Shown: piece by piece, positions 10,051 to 21,360 of the stretch
Layout: each line of letters begins with the position of its first letter
Position numbering within the stretch: position 1 is the stretch's first letter
Program-made: the position numbers and the translations under genes
Assembly: GCA_036674765.1 (NCBI GenBank)
Contig: JARVKI010000022.1
Coordinates: 310,001-374,000, forward strand
Direction of reading: 5' to 3'
DNA: 64,000 nt
Source: Seiridium cupressi
Taxonomy: Eukaryota > Ascomycota > Sordariomycetes > Amphisphaeriales > Sporocadaceae
The notes under the pieces: model-generated
Seen by the model: only the letters and a program-made list of their open reading frames with translations
Databases searched by the model: none
Told to the model about the DNA's origin: nothing

Positions 10051-10818
10051 TTAAAAGGCGGCAACTGCAGCGAGGATGAGTGGAGCGAGGAAAGGAGCAA
10101 CCAGACCACGTCCATCGTTGGTGTTGGCGACAGTAGAGGTCGAAGATGCAGACGAGGAGGTGTGGGTGGAGCTGCTTGAGGTAGCTATAAGTTGGATTAG
10201 CAACTGACGGATCCCGACCCAAGATCATGATACGTACTGGTTGTTTTAAGCGTGCTGGATGAACCGGTGGTGCTACCAGTAGTGGAAGCCGAGGCCGAGG
10301 CTGAGGCTGAGGCTGAGGCAGTGGTGATAGTGGTGGTGCTTGCGCTGGCGGAGGCAGACGCGGACGAGGATGAAGCGGCAGTCGAGCTGGCAACCATGGT
10401 GCTGGTGGCCGAAGTTACGGTAGAGCTGGCAGCGCTTCCAACGAAGGTGAACTGGGAGCTGTAGTTGGATTCCGAGTCCGCTGTGTCAACGATCTCGAAG
10501 GCATACATGCCAGTGGTGAGAGAGGACGGCAGAGTGACGGTGGCCGACTCATCAGTGGTGCCTGTAAAGCGTCAGATATAAGGCACCCCATCGAGACCAG
10601 ATTTACAGAATCTTACTGGCGACGAGAGTTTCGACAGTCTGCAAGTTGGTCGATGGGCCGTCCTTCAGAAGGATTTCGAAAGGGCCAGTACCTCCAACCC
10701 AGGTGAGGGTGAAGGACTCGCCAGCCTCAACATCGAATGCGGTGTTGGTGAACGAGGCCTTGGCATCAACCAGTCCAGCGAGGACGGCGACGGCAATGGA
10801 AGCGATGACGGACTTCAT
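10051..10818 (-). CDS. GPI-anchored Kre9/Knh1-like Ser/Thr-rich cell-surface protein
   Basis: Predicted secreted, GPI-anchored wall or membrane protein. Exons 10617-10818, 10238-10561 and 10051-10184 (219 aa). A signal peptide (MKSVIASIAVAVLAGLVDA) is followed by a Kre9/Knh1-type immunoglobulin-like domain (about 20-112; typical EAGESFTLTW and GPFEILLKDG). A Ser/Thr/Ala linker made partly of Ser-Ala repeats leads to a hydrophobic tail (LVAPFLAPLILAAVAAF) that serves as the GPI signal; the omega site is probably in TNDG. Both introns are 53-55 nt with good GTAAGA or GTACGT donors. Domain type and anchor are clear. The biological role is unknown; the family has been linked to beta-1,6-glucan assembly, but many members are simply surface proteins. 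A paralogue lies at 48.1-49.0 kb. Confidence 0.85.
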
Positions 10819-13066
10819 TTTGGTGGTTTTAAAAGAAGGGTGAATGAGTGTCGAGAAAAAGCTGGAGAGGCGAGGGGTCAGTAAGAGGGTGCGATGGCTT
10901 TGACATGATGACAGCGGCGGCCATGTGCCACGGGACACAGAGCTCGATATAGTTGGATCGCCTGGGGCATGGCGTGCGGCAATAACCTTGGACGGCTGAA
11001 GAGCAGCGATTGTGACAGTGCCGCGACTTTGGGGAGTGTCCCGAATCCGCCCTCAGGCGAAGCGAGACACGGGACGGGTACGCATGGTGAAGGATGCCAG
11101 GGATAACACATTGGACTTACCAGTTGAAAACTGTATGATATTAGAAGAGTGTATACGGCTGACAAACACGAAGTAAAGACAGCGATGGTGAACGACCGGT
11201 GGTGAACAATGGATGGTTGAAGAGTTCAAAAAGAGAGAAACGGGCACGCGAGACCCCAAGTTATGCGAGCGAAGGAAATGAGCCTTCGGCGCCTAGCTTG
11301 CTTTGGGGGAGACATCACAACAGAAGGCGCACTCTCGGCGGGCTTTGACATGGACATGTTGGACTGGATTGGGACTCGACCTGGACTGGACTGGACCTGT
11401 ACCTGCATACATTCACCCAAGCACCAAGTTTAGGGACCAAGTTTAGGGGGTCTTGGTACGCCGTTAGTTCCTCTTGGACAAGGTTAAATAAAAGCTATTT
11501 CCTCTAGCGGATAGCGCCGTGGTGAGAGCTCCATAGTTCTTGCAGTTAAACATGATAATGGGTTCCAAGTCCTGCCAGCGTCGGTGGATCTGAGAGATTG
11601 CTTGGCATTATAAGAGCAGGGGTCGCCGAGGGACCACGCTCCTTTCGGCGTCGCATTGATCTCGGCTGTTGGTCCAGGCGCCACGCACCCCCTTCCGCTG
11701 GTGGCACTCTCCTTGCATCTGTGCTCTGTGCTGTGCGACTTCGATCCAGTGCGAGGTTGAGAGGATGACGTCGTGCAACATGTCGTGGTTCGCAAACAGA
11801 CCTGTCGTGACGCGGGAGGGATAAGGGACGAAGCGCCTCCCAAGCGCATTCATGCGACGGCCAATGGTGGACACAGGAAATCTAAACGGGAGTGCACACC
11901 ATGTCAAGCATGCGCCTCCTGCTGCCTTGTGTCCCACGCAGGCAAATGACAGCGACGCCCGAACATTGTTCTGGCCCGCCCTCTCCATATCGATCTCTAA
12001 AAACTGGGGAAGCGCAGTGGGCCGAATCTCTTGTCCTTCCCTGCCCTCGCCAGACTGACTGCCGTGCGCATCTCCAAGTGGTCGCTGCAAGCTTCACGCA
12101 ATCTGTCGTCATGCTTAAGCCGAGCTGCGCTCGTCGGGGGAGAGTTTTTCAGTCAATTTCGCCGCGCGTCTGCCAGCTCGCCATGCCTAGGTACCAAGCA
12201 GAACACATCCTGCGAGCGCCTCATGACTCTAATGCGACCCTGACAGCCAGCGGCCTTTAGTCGCAATTTCCCGAGCGTTGTTTCCTGCATACGGCGGCGG
12301 GCTCGGACATTACAACTGGGTCCATTGCAAGCTTGGGCGATGGTCCTATGTAGCCCAATCCTTGCATGCATGCACTAACTAATGTATCCCCAGATATCCA
12401 TAGACGAACATGGCAGACCTCAGGAAAAAGCGCTTCAATGTGCCAGGCAATGCCAAAGCCGAGCACGAGCCCCAGCTGCGTCATCACCGCTAAGAGACGC
12501 TCATGTGCCCATAATACATACATAGGTTCGGACGCTTACAACGACGGTTCCGGGTCGCAATTCCTGTTGCCATCTTCAATGTACTCTCAAGATGCAGTAT
12601 GAGGGAATATGATGGCGAACAGCTATTGGTCACCGCAGTTTACCTACACCAAACACCAGCTTAGAACAGCGCGGACTGAGAGCTAGCTGAACGAGCCACT
12701 GCTGACGACTGCGCAGCTCATCATTTTGGCCATGGTAGATTGCAGCTGAATTGAATCAAGCCCCAAGTCAGCGAGCTGAATTGCAACAGGCGCACTAGTT
12801 AGGAGGCAATCTACTCAGCCAAACTGGCAAGGCGGCGCTTGGCATTCTAGATTTAGCCACATCCCAAAAGGACTTGGCTGCCTACGACCATATCTTTCCG
12901 AACTACATTTTGGAGAGCATGAGTGAGTATAGTAGGAAATACATTATGTCTATGTATGCAGGCACTCCCTGCATGACGGAATCCCCAACTAATGGACCGC
13001 TAGACCGACCGAAAGGAAGCCAACGCCGTTCGCCTCATGAAACCATCAAGAGCTATATAGAGCTCA
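10819..13066. other. gene-poor stretch, 10.8-13.07 kb
   Basis: 2.2 kb upstream of the GPI protein gene and downstream of the monooxygenase gene. It holds the GPI gene promoter, a TGGACTGGAC-rich patch near 11357-11400 and the short tandem repeat at 11422. The many short frames show no coherent protein. Nothing else recognised. Confidence 0.5.
11422..11447. repeat. two-copy 13-bp tandem repeat
   Basis: The 13-bp unit ACCAAGTTTAGGG is present twice in succession with one mismatch at the border. It lies beside a TGGAC-rich low-complexity patch. Probably local slippage; no function assigned. Confidence 0.6.
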
Positions 13067-15058
13067 TCACAATAGTCTATCCGCAGTCTCGTCGAGATAC
13101 CATGTCGAATCATAATTGGGATCCAACTCCTTGGCTGAAAAGCCGTTGCCAAGGTAGCTGAACCTATTATGCGAAGCATTGTCGTATGTGTATTCCCAGT
13201 CTTCACCCCTGAAGTTCTCGAGCATGTGGAAGAAGTGTATACGGCTTCCCGGGTGCAAGGCGACGACCGGCCCTTCCTCCATGCCGCCCTTGAACCACGA
13301 TCGACCCGCAGAGCCCCAAGCCGTTCGCGGCATGAAGGCGGCAATGTGTTCGCTGTAATCGTTGACGGCTGCCTCAGTCGGCGCGATTGACTTGATGCCC
13401 TCGTTCTGGCACTTCACAATAATCCGAGTGATGTACTTGGCGATATGCTCGCTGAGGGTGAAGACACTCCCATGGCCGATAGGAGCATTAGGGCCGAGAA
13501 ATGTGAAATAATTGGGCACCCCGGGTAAAGCACACGACATGTAGCCTTTGGGCGTTTCAGCCCTGATTCGGTCCTGTACGTTGCCGCCTCTGCCGACAAT
13601 GGGAAAACGCGGACAGAACGAGTTATCGAAGCCTGTCGCGCAGACGATGACATCCAGCTTGATGACCTCGCCCGAGTTCAGTTGTATTCCTTCGGGAACA
13701 AATCTGGCGATGCCTTCTGTGACAACCTCGACATTCGGGGCGCGCATAGCTTCCAGATACCCAGGCGCTGGTGTGAGTCTTCGGGTTCCTAGGGGAAATG
13801 TCGGTATCAAGGCTTTGCAGAGCTTCTCATTCCCACCAAGCATGGCTGTCATGTATTGTGCGACCTTTTGGGTCGCGAAGGCCTGCACGGGGCTACCATT
13901 CACTACCTGGCAGGCACGAACTCGATCAGCCATTCCACACTATACTGGTCGCAATTAGGAGACTCACCATCGCAAAGGCTCCATTGATGTCTTTCTCAAC
14001 AGCCTTGATGAATTCCTTGTAAAATTCGGGATCCGACTGGAATTTTGCAATCTGGCTGTCACTAAAGTTCTCCTTGTCGTCAAGTTCAATCTGTGACAAC
14101 ATATCCTTTGCCGGGCTGCCCAGCGTTTTAATCGCCATTATTCTTGGTGGCGTGACCCATGTAGGAGTGCGAACAAGGTGGTAAAGCTTTTCGACATCTG
14201 TCACTTGTCAATGGCCATAGAGAAGCATGGTGCATTGAGTCCTACCTGGTTGGATTGCAGGTAAGATCTGCACTCCTGTCGCGCCATTTCCAATCACCGC
14301 TACCGACTTGCCGGTGTAGTCAAAGCCCTTGGGCCATCTAGCTGTGTGTATCAGGTCTCCTGCGAAAGTATCGAGGTTCGGAACATCTGGCCACTTCCAG
14401 TTACTGCATAGTTTAGTGTTTGTCCTTCGTGAGGGTCTGGCATATGGTCTTACTTGAGGATTCCGGAGCCGTCGACAATGAAGTTGGCCTGGTCATGGAA
14501 TTCTTGTCCGGTGGATAGATCCTTGATATTCAGGTCCCAGACGCCCCTGGTCTCGTCCCACCAAGCACCGGCAACTTGATGTCCAAGCTTGATCGAGTCC
14601 ATCATATCCTCGTCCTTGCAAATCTGGCAGAGATACTGCCTTATTTCTTCCGCCGGGGAGTGGAAATTTGACCATGCGGGATTCGGCCGCCATGAGAACT
14701 GATAATTGTGACTTGGAACGTCACATCTGCAACCCGGATACCGATTCTCATGCCAAGTGCCGCCAACGCCGTCGTTCTTTTCGTAAACAGTGAAATTATA
14801 GTCGGCGAGGTTCTTCCGCAATGTCCTGATCATGTTGATCCCACTTGCCCCCGCACCGATACCAACGATTCTCACATGTTTCGCAGCACCGAGAGGTTGA
14901 TCGGAGACCGAGTAAGTCGTTGCTGAGCCCGAGCCGTTAACTGGTCTGGCGTTGATGGCAGAACTCGTCGAGATCTTAGAGGGGCGCTGTATAGTCATGA
15001 CGGGACCGGGGGAGGGAGATGCTGGGCCTTTGTCAGAACAGATCGAGCCCAAATTCAT
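13067..15058 (-). CDS. Baeyer-Villiger-type flavin monooxygenase
   Basis: FAD- and NADPH-dependent oxygenase that would insert oxygen next to a ketone carbonyl, giving an ester or lactone. Exons 14454-15058, 14246-14403, 13968-14197 and 13067-13906 (610 aa). Hallmarks: the FAD-binding Rossmann motif IGAGASGINM, the type I fingerprint FAGDLIHTARWP (F-x-G-x3-H-x3-W-P), a second Rossmann motif IGNGATGVQI for NADPH, and ATGFD with GPNAPIGHGS near the C-terminus. All four exons join in frame across introns of 48-61 nt. Start is ATG 15058; ATG 14998 is possible and would drop only a Ser/Pro-rich leader. Neighbours are housekeeping or surface-protein genes, with no polyketide, peptide or terpene synthase nearby, so the substrate is unknown. 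Confidence 0.92.
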
Positions 15059-15995
15059 GTTTGCGTTTGCACGTTCGGTTTGCTTTATAGTGCGACGACT
15101 ATGTTCGCTAGCAATTAACAATGGGGCAGGTGCGGCTTTGCATCAGACCACGGGCTCAGCTGAAGGTGCCAAGGTGAAGGACCAACCAAAGCAGGTTAAG
15201 GAAGCTCTCCTATGCCGTCTTGCATAGGCCAACGTATCTTAGCCTACCACAACAGATCTCTGATAGGACTGCGAATAGTCGAGGCAATGCCGTGCAACGA
15301 GAACAAGTGCTTTTGGTAGGAATAGTTTGCCTATGGGAAAGGTGAGACCTAGTTCAAGGTCATTTCTCAACCAAGTAGAGCATGCCCGGGCCCGAATTAC
15401 GAGCCCGAGTCTGAATCGCCTGCAACGTCCTGCACCTTGCACGTGGCCCCCGTCGCGCTCGCATTCACTCATCCTGCCATTCTGATCTGTTTCCCGAGTC
15501 GTAATCCCGGCCGCAAATGGAGGCGTCTCGAAAGCTGGGCCAATGGGAGGTTGCAGCATGAACTTTTTAGGACTGCATCAGATACGGCCAGAAAGCTCGA
15601 CATCGTATTCCGTCCAACCACACGGCCGCAACCCCACAAAATGCCCATCTCTTCAGCAACCAACAAGACAGCCGTCGTCCCACCGTGGCGCATGTCAACA
15701 GCGGTCGAAGGACGACTGTAAGCGTTGTTACCACGGGATTTGCGGCGAGGGATCAACCGGATAGACCTGGCACCGGAGCGTGAAGAAGGGCCGTTCCAAA
15801 TCCTGTGCACTTCCCACCATTCGGAGGCGCTGGGGGGGAAAGTTCCGACCATCGGCCGCAGTATAATCCTCTTTTACTCGACTCCACCTCCACCCACAAT
15901 CCCTGGCCCCCGCCGGCTCCTTTCGGTCTAGAAGTAGAAAACTCGCTCCTCGGCCTATCAGGAGGGCTCGTCCACAGCCCAACCTACCACTCACA
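15059..15995. other. divergent promoter region, monooxygenase and HPM1
   Basis: 937 bp between divergent starts. The 160 bp before HPM1 are pyrimidine-rich, as in many fungal leaders. No gene or repeat seen. Confidence 0.5.
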
Positions 15996-17170
15996 ATGTC
16001 CTTTGCTTTTTCCTTCTCTGGGGACGATATAGACGAGGATGACCAGCAAATGGGCACCAAGAACGTCCCCAGCAGCCTAGCCGAGACGGCGCCGGCGCCA
16101 AGCAGCGCATTCCCGGTATCTGGCAAGCCATTACTGCCCGCCACACGCCATGACTTGAAGCAGATGCTATCCGCGCTGCCTTCGAAGATCGCATATGGCA
16201 CGCTGGATGTCCGCCTGGACAGCGGCGACTTGGTCCAGCTCCCGCGCCGCGAGCTTTGGGATGTTCGAGTTCAGCTGATGGCTGAAGAGGAGAGTGGCGG
16301 CGAAGCTGCAGCTGGTCTGGGAAGTCATGATGTTAAGACCGGGGTCTACGAGGGCGGGTTCAAGTCCTGGGAAAGCAGTGTGGATCTCGTGAAGGTTCTT
16401 GAGCAATCAAAGACATTCCTGGCATCGCAGGATGAGGCTCCCTGTGTGATCGAGGTAAACTCATCATGTCAATAGATGGCCACCGATATGATACTAACAT
16501 GAGCATGCAGCTTGGATGTGGCACAGCACTTCCGTCTCTGGCCCTTTTCCATTGGGCTACGTCCGTCAAGACAGGGGCAAGCCCCCGGCCTCTGTCTATC
16601 ATTCTGGCCGACTACAACTCTGCGGTATTGCAGCTCGTGACTTTGCCCAATTTGATTCTGTCCTGGGCATTGCAACAGGCAGTGGGGTCGTCGTTGCTGA
16701 CCGAAGCTTTCGCTTCTGTGGAAGGAGAGCTAGAGCTTTCTCCTGAAGTCATACAAGCATTTGAGAACTTCCTCACCACTCAGAAGGTCAACCTGCAGTT
16801 CATCTCTGGGGGCTGGTCGCCTGATTTTGTTGATCTTGTTATAGCGGCCACGCAGCCTTCGCAGTCCACCGACACGAAGCCAAGAATGGTAATATTGGGT
16901 GCAGAGACCATCTATTCCCCATTCGCTTTGCACTCCTTCACCGAGACAATCTTTTCTTTGATGAAGCACTCGCAGTCGACAGGTAATACAGCAGAAGTCT
17001 TTGCAGCTGCAAAGAAGCTTTACTTCGGCGTTGGGGGCTCCCTCGATGATTTCGTTGTGAAATCGCAAGAGTTGGGTGCAGTCGTCGAGCAACTCCGGGA
17101 GGAGACCGAGGGTGTTCGCAGAGGTGTTGTCAAGTGCTACCTGAAGCCTCGAGGACCACGGTTGTGTTAG
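15996..17170 (+). CDS. protein-histidine N-methyltransferase (HPM1/METTL18 family)
   Basis: S-adenosylmethionine-dependent enzyme. Yeast Hpm1 methylates a histidine of ribosomal protein uL3 (Rpl3) and supports ribosome assembly and translational accuracy. Exons 15996-16454 and 16511-17170 (372 aa). The intron falls exactly in SAM-binding motif I, splitting IE from LGCGTALPSLALFHWA. Upstream, GVYEGGFKSWESSVDLVKVL is the family's substrate-proximal element. Downstream, ILADYNSAVLQLVTLPNL (post-I motif) and VILGAETIYSP complete the fold. The N-terminus (FAFSFSGDDID) is typical of fungal members. It ends in LKPRGPRLC, slightly variable but in the expected place. The call rests on several family-specific motifs. 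Confidence 0.92.
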
Positions 17171-17979
17171 TACCTAGACACTTTGTGGAATGCCGATTCG
17201 AGGTTCCGCGTGTTTTCGTCTGCTTTCGCATAGCACAATACTGGCACCTCGAACAGTCATCGCAGTCAGCCATAAAGCCGACATGTGGTTTGAATAGTCC
17301 CAGAAGCCGGAGTTGAAGATAAATAGTCAATACGTCGTATTTGACGAATGTCATCTAGATTGAGGAGGCAAGCCTATATGATTCTACTGGGATGTTCTCT
17401 CTGGGCGCTCTTTCAGATATGAAGTCTAGAAGTAACCATCATACTTTCGCTCGAGACGACGATAGGGGCAGCAGACACAGAAGTGTCACTCTCTCTCAAG
17501 GCATAATCTCACCGAACGGAATCCGTCTCACTGGGGCTTGGAACAAGTTGAACAGGCGGCAGCCAGTATAGTGGCAAGTGGATGGAATTAGTTGTAGTAT
17601 GCATGACGCTAATACGGCTGTCGCTATACCCTATGAAGGACGGAGTAACTACTATGATGATTTATGAAAGAAAAATTGATCATGAATGGCACGCCTGACT
17701 TCGTGTGACTAACGATACCAAATTAACAATGCAGGACCTGGGCCCCCAGGATATTCCTTCGTATTAAAACAATTCAACCATATCTGAGATACTTTTTTTT
17801 TCCGACCATAATCAGGGATCCCAAAATCCCTTTCTTGCGCTGTAGCTGGGCATTGTGGTAGGGTGGTGGCCGACAGCTGGCACCAGGTGGTCGATGCAAA
17901 TCCGATTCTCACATCGGCTTCATCTGGACTTTTTTTTTTAATCATCTCTTCAGCTCACAAATAAAACCACAACGCCAGA
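17171..17979. other. intergenic, HPM1 to RNA helicase
   Basis: 809 bp between tandem genes. T-runs lie near 17791-17801 and 17931-17939, the latter 40 bp before the helicase start. No gene seen. Confidence 0.5.
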
Positions 17980-20307
17980 ATGGAACGACCTGCGAAGCGC
18001 CGCAAGGGCGAAAAGCAGGCTCACAACGCCGACCTTATTATGGTTGGCGGGAAATTGGTGGACTTGGGGTTTTCAAAAGTGAAGAGAATTGCAGCCACCG
18101 AAAAGCCCAGCTCAACAGAGCAGAGGCAGGCAACCAACCAGCAAGGAGACACCGCCGCCGAAAGAGACGAGGCGCTGACCTCCAAAAATGACCAAAAGAG
18201 TGGCAGAGCCGGGGACAAAGGCGGGAAGCGCCCGAAGAAAGCAGCGCAGACAGATTCGCCTCTCTTGAATGCACGCAGAGCTTTACCGATATGGTCGCAC
18301 AAGGATCAAATCACCTCAACCGTAAGGGACAACGATGTGCTGCTTCTTGTTGGCGAAACAGGTTCAGGAAAAAGTACGCAGGTCCCACAATTCTTGTGTC
18401 ACGAGCGCTGGTGTCAGAGGAAGAAGGTCAAGGTATCGGGGCAAACGGAACTCGTGAACGTCGGCGGTGTGATTGCGATCACCCAACCACGTCGAGTAGC
18501 GGCAACGACGCTCGCCAACCGTGTGGCACGAGAAATGGGCACACCTCTGGGATCCTCAGGTGCGACGCGCGAAGGATCCGTCGGTTATTCCGTTCGATTC
18601 GACCACAACGTGCCTAAGGGCACGAAAATCAAATTTTTAACCGAGGGTATGTTACTTCAGGAGCTCTTACGTGATCCAAACCTACGGCAGTATAGCGCCG
18701 TGATAGTGGATGAGATCCACGAGAGGAGTGTGGATGTCGACCTGATATCCGGATTCCTGAAACAAATCGTCAGCGGCGACAAGGCTGGACGTGGCGGCCT
18801 GCCGCTGAAGGTCGTGGTCATGAGCGCTACGGCAGATGTCGAGAAGATATCAGACTTCTTCAATCCAGCTGCAGGGAACAAATCCCAGGAGAAATCGACA
18901 GTTCAAGTTCTTCGTATTAAGGGGCGACAATATCCGGTGAATATCAAACATACGCAGTCACCCGTACCGGACATACGAGAAGCTCTCTTCAATCAGATCA
19001 AGGAGATCCATGAGCACGAGCCCCTTCCCGGTGATGTTCTGGCCTTTCTTGCAGGCCAGGAAGATATAGAAGCACTCCAGAAGCGCCTCGAGGAATATGG
19101 CGCCGGGTTGGCTTCAGATATACCAAAAATCTTGGCTTGTCCATTATATGGTCAGCTCTCAGTCCAGGCGCAACAGGCAGCTTTCCAACCTGCACCAACA
19201 AAACTGACCAGAAAAATCATCCTCGCTACCAATATTGCAGAAACGTCCGTCACTGTTCCCGGGGTACGGCATGTGATAGACTGCGGGAAAGCTAAAGTAA
19301 AGCAATACAGGGCTCGACTGGGTCTCGAATCCCTGTTGGCGAAGCCTATTTCCAAGTCATCCGCGCTTCAGAGGGCTGGTCGTGCTGGACGTGAAGGCCC
19401 TGGAAAATGCTTCAGACTCTACACGGCGGAAAGCTATAAGAGCATGAAAGACGCAGATCTTCCCGAGATCCTCCGGAATGATGTTCTCGGGGCCGTTTTG
19501 ACGATGAAAGCACGGGGTATCAATGACGTCTTCTCATTCCCCTTGATGGATTTCCCCGACGTGGACGCGGTGGAAAAGGCATTGATACACCTGCATTTCC
19601 TAGGTGCCATTGCCGACGATGGAGCGATCACTGACATTGGGAGGAAGATCGCTTTGTTTCCGGTCACTGCGCCTTACGGTAGGGTTCTCTTGGCAGCTGC
19701 CGAACCCGAATTCGACTGCCTCCTTGAAGCTATTGATATCATATCTTGCATCACGGCAGGCGAGAGCATCTTTCATCAGCTGAACATGGAAGAGGAGCAA
19801 GAGGATACCGAAGAAGCACGCAAAGCACTTTACAGAAGAGAAGGCGACATCCTCACCTATCTCACGACGATGCAGCAATACACGGCAGAGCACGCGGACC
19901 GGGTCGATTGGTGCAAGAAGCGGAAGGTCAATGTTCGTAACATGAGGCAGGCGCTGAACATCCGCAATCAGCTTCGGAGCCAGTGTATCAAGGACAAGTT
20001 GCTGAGGGAGAAGCCGGAAGCAGATCCCGTACCGTTTGTTCCCATGGCCCCCGAGCGTGCGGAAGCACTGTTGAAGTGTTTCTTGAAAGGCTTTGTGACA
20101 AAATGTGCTCTTCTTGCACCAGACGGGAGTTACGTCACAACCCAGGGGAAGCATGTAGTTGCCATCCATCCGGCTAGCGTTTTGCATGGGCAGAAGAAGG
20201 AGGCCATCATGTTTTTAGAGCACGTCTTCACACAGAAGAATTACGCAAAGAAGGTCAGTGCCATCCAGGCGGACTGGATTATTGATGCGTTGAGAGGCAA
20301 TCGATAG
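17980..20307 (+). CDS. DEAH-box RNA helicase, Dhr2-like (ribosome biogenesis)
   Basis: Intronless 775-aa helicase of the DEAH/RHA family. Length and C-terminus match yeast Dhr2, a nucleolar helicase for 18S rRNA processing. Residues 1-100 are Lys/Arg-rich, as expected of a nucleolar protein. Motif I is GETGSGKST (about 127-135), Ia TQPRRVAA, II VDEIHERS (DEIH instead of DEAH), III MSATAD, IV/V ATNIAETSVTVPGV and VI QRAGRAGREGPGKC. The winged-helix, HA2 and OB-fold regions follow (GAVLTMKARGI, AIHPASVLHG). Mitochondrial and spliceosomal DEAH proteins are larger or differ in N-terminus, so Dhr2 (DHX33-type in animals) is the best fit. Start ATG 17980 is the first in frame. Confidence 0.85.
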   Translation: MERPAKRRKGEKQAHNADLIMVGGKLVDLGFSKVKRIAATEKPSSTEQRQATNQQGDTAAERDEALTSKNDQKSGRAGDKGGKRPKKAAQTDSPLLNARRALPIWSHKDQITSTVRDNDVLLLVGETGSGKSTQVPQFLCHERWCQRKKVKVSGQTELVNVGGVIAITQPRRVAATTLANRVAREMGTPLGSSGATREGSVGYSVRFDHNVPKGTKIKFLTEGMLLQELLRDPNLRQYSAVIVDEIHERSVDVDLISGFLKQIVSGDKAGRGGLPLKVVVMSATADVEKISDFFNPAAGNKSQEKSTVQVLRIKGRQYPVNIKHTQSPVPDIREALFNQIKEIHEHEPLPGDVLAFLAGQEDIEALQKRLEEYGAGLASDIPKILACPLYGQLSVQAQQAAFQPAPTKLTRKIILATNIAETSVTVPGVRHVIDCGKAKVKQYRARLGLESLLAKPISKSSALQRAGRAGREGPGKCFRLYTAESYKSMKDADLPEILRNDVLGAVLTMKARGINDVFSFPLMDFPDVDAVEKALIHLHFLGAIADDGAITDIGRKIALFPVTAPYGRVLLAAAEPEFDCLLEAIDIISCITAGESIFHQLNMEEEQEDTEEARKALYRREGDILTYLTTMQQYTAEHADRVDWCKKRKVNVRNMRQALNIRNQLRSQCIKDKLLREKPEADPVPFVPMAPERAEALLKCFLKGFVTKCALLAPDGSYVTTQGKHVVAIHPASVLHGQKKEAIMFLEHVFTQKNYAKKVSAIQADWIIDALRGNR

Positions 20308-20785
20308 AGGGTTGGTCAAATCGCTTCCGATATGTGTTACTAGCGTTATTCCATCGGATGTAGAGTGTCAAGGATCAACGATACGAAATAGAGAAATAGC
20401 AGAGGTGTTAGGCTTCACTGGTGGAATCTCCCGTTTACTACCTGCATGTTCACACTGCTCCCAGAAGGATTTACAGGAAAACCAAGAGTCTATTCATGAA
20501 TCCAATCTATGCTTCCATTCACCTCTAGTATGCAGTTTTATTTGTAGGTATATACATATGATTACACAAAACAGTGAGCGTATTAGCCAAGAATAGTAGC
20601 CATAGCCGGACAATCGCTCGGGATACTTGGGCACAATTGTGCATGTCTACCGCCTGTGGACTTCCAATCGTGCGGAATAGAGAGCGGCGGTGGACTCCTT
20701 CATCCTGCCAGCTCTTGCACGGGAACTCAAGCCCAATGACCATCCTCGACACAGAGGCTTTCAGGCGAGGTTTGCACTGAACGCT
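20308..20785. other. convergent intergenic, helicase and SDHAF3
   Basis: 478 bp between two 3' ends; AT-rich around 20525-20580, consistent with polyadenylation signals. Nothing else seen. Confidence 0.5.
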
Positions 20786-21360
20786 TCACTCATCGCCGTC
20801 GTCCTCTTGAGCCCGATTTCGAATTGCTTGCATCAGCTCATACATCTGGCCCATCTGCTGATCTATTTCGAAATACCGTTAGTCGACATGGATTCCTCTC
20901 GCGACGACAAGCGCCTGAAGCTGGGAGAAGCAACAGGCAGGAAACAAAACTTACCACTCATCTTCTCAATCTTGCTCTGGTCGATCTTTTCGCCCTTCCA
21001 CGAGTCTCCCTCGATCTTCTGCGCGTACAGCTGCCATTCCGTCAAGAAACCAATCTATCGACGCACCGAACCGGTATTAGACATTTCTCTGCATCGTCTC
21101 ACCCCCCGGTGGTCTACCAACTAGCCAAGTGAACGGGAACTCACTATGTGCACCGGGTTTTCCGTCTCTCTGTGGGCGCGGAACTCAGCCTTGATGTACT
21201 CATCCCCTAACAACCGCATCTCGGCGGGCAGATGTTTTCTGTGCGCTCTGAACAGCCTCCGGTACAGTGGAATGGGCGGCAGCAGCGCCAGAGCCGGCCG
21301 GAGACCAGCATTTGTTGACGTTGTTGCCGCCTGAGCCAGAAGTCTCAATGAAGGTTTCAT
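20786..21360 (-). CDS. succinate dehydrogenase assembly factor 3 (Acn9/Sdh7 family)
   Basis: Small mitochondrial matrix LYR-motif protein that, with SDHAF1, protects the iron-sulfur subunit of complex II during assembly. Exons 21145-21360, 20955-21054 and 20786-20862 (130 aa). An Ala/Arg-rich presequence precedes the LYR motif (PIPLYRRLFRAHRKHLP, about residues 29-45). Then come LGDEYIKAEFRAH and, in exon 2, GFLTEWQLYAQKI, both typical of the Acn9 family. The C-terminus is acidic (QEDDGDE). Introns are 90 and 92 nt, with GTGAGT and GTAAGT donors. Its client, the SDH iron-sulfur subunit, is encoded 15 kb away at 4.8-5.7 kb. Length is normal for the family. Confidence 0.93.

Noticed and set aside
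13067..17170. Secondary-metabolite cluster around the monooxygenase
   Set aside because: Neighbours are a GPI surface protein and a ribosomal-protein methyltransferase; no synthase, transporter or pathway regulator nearby.
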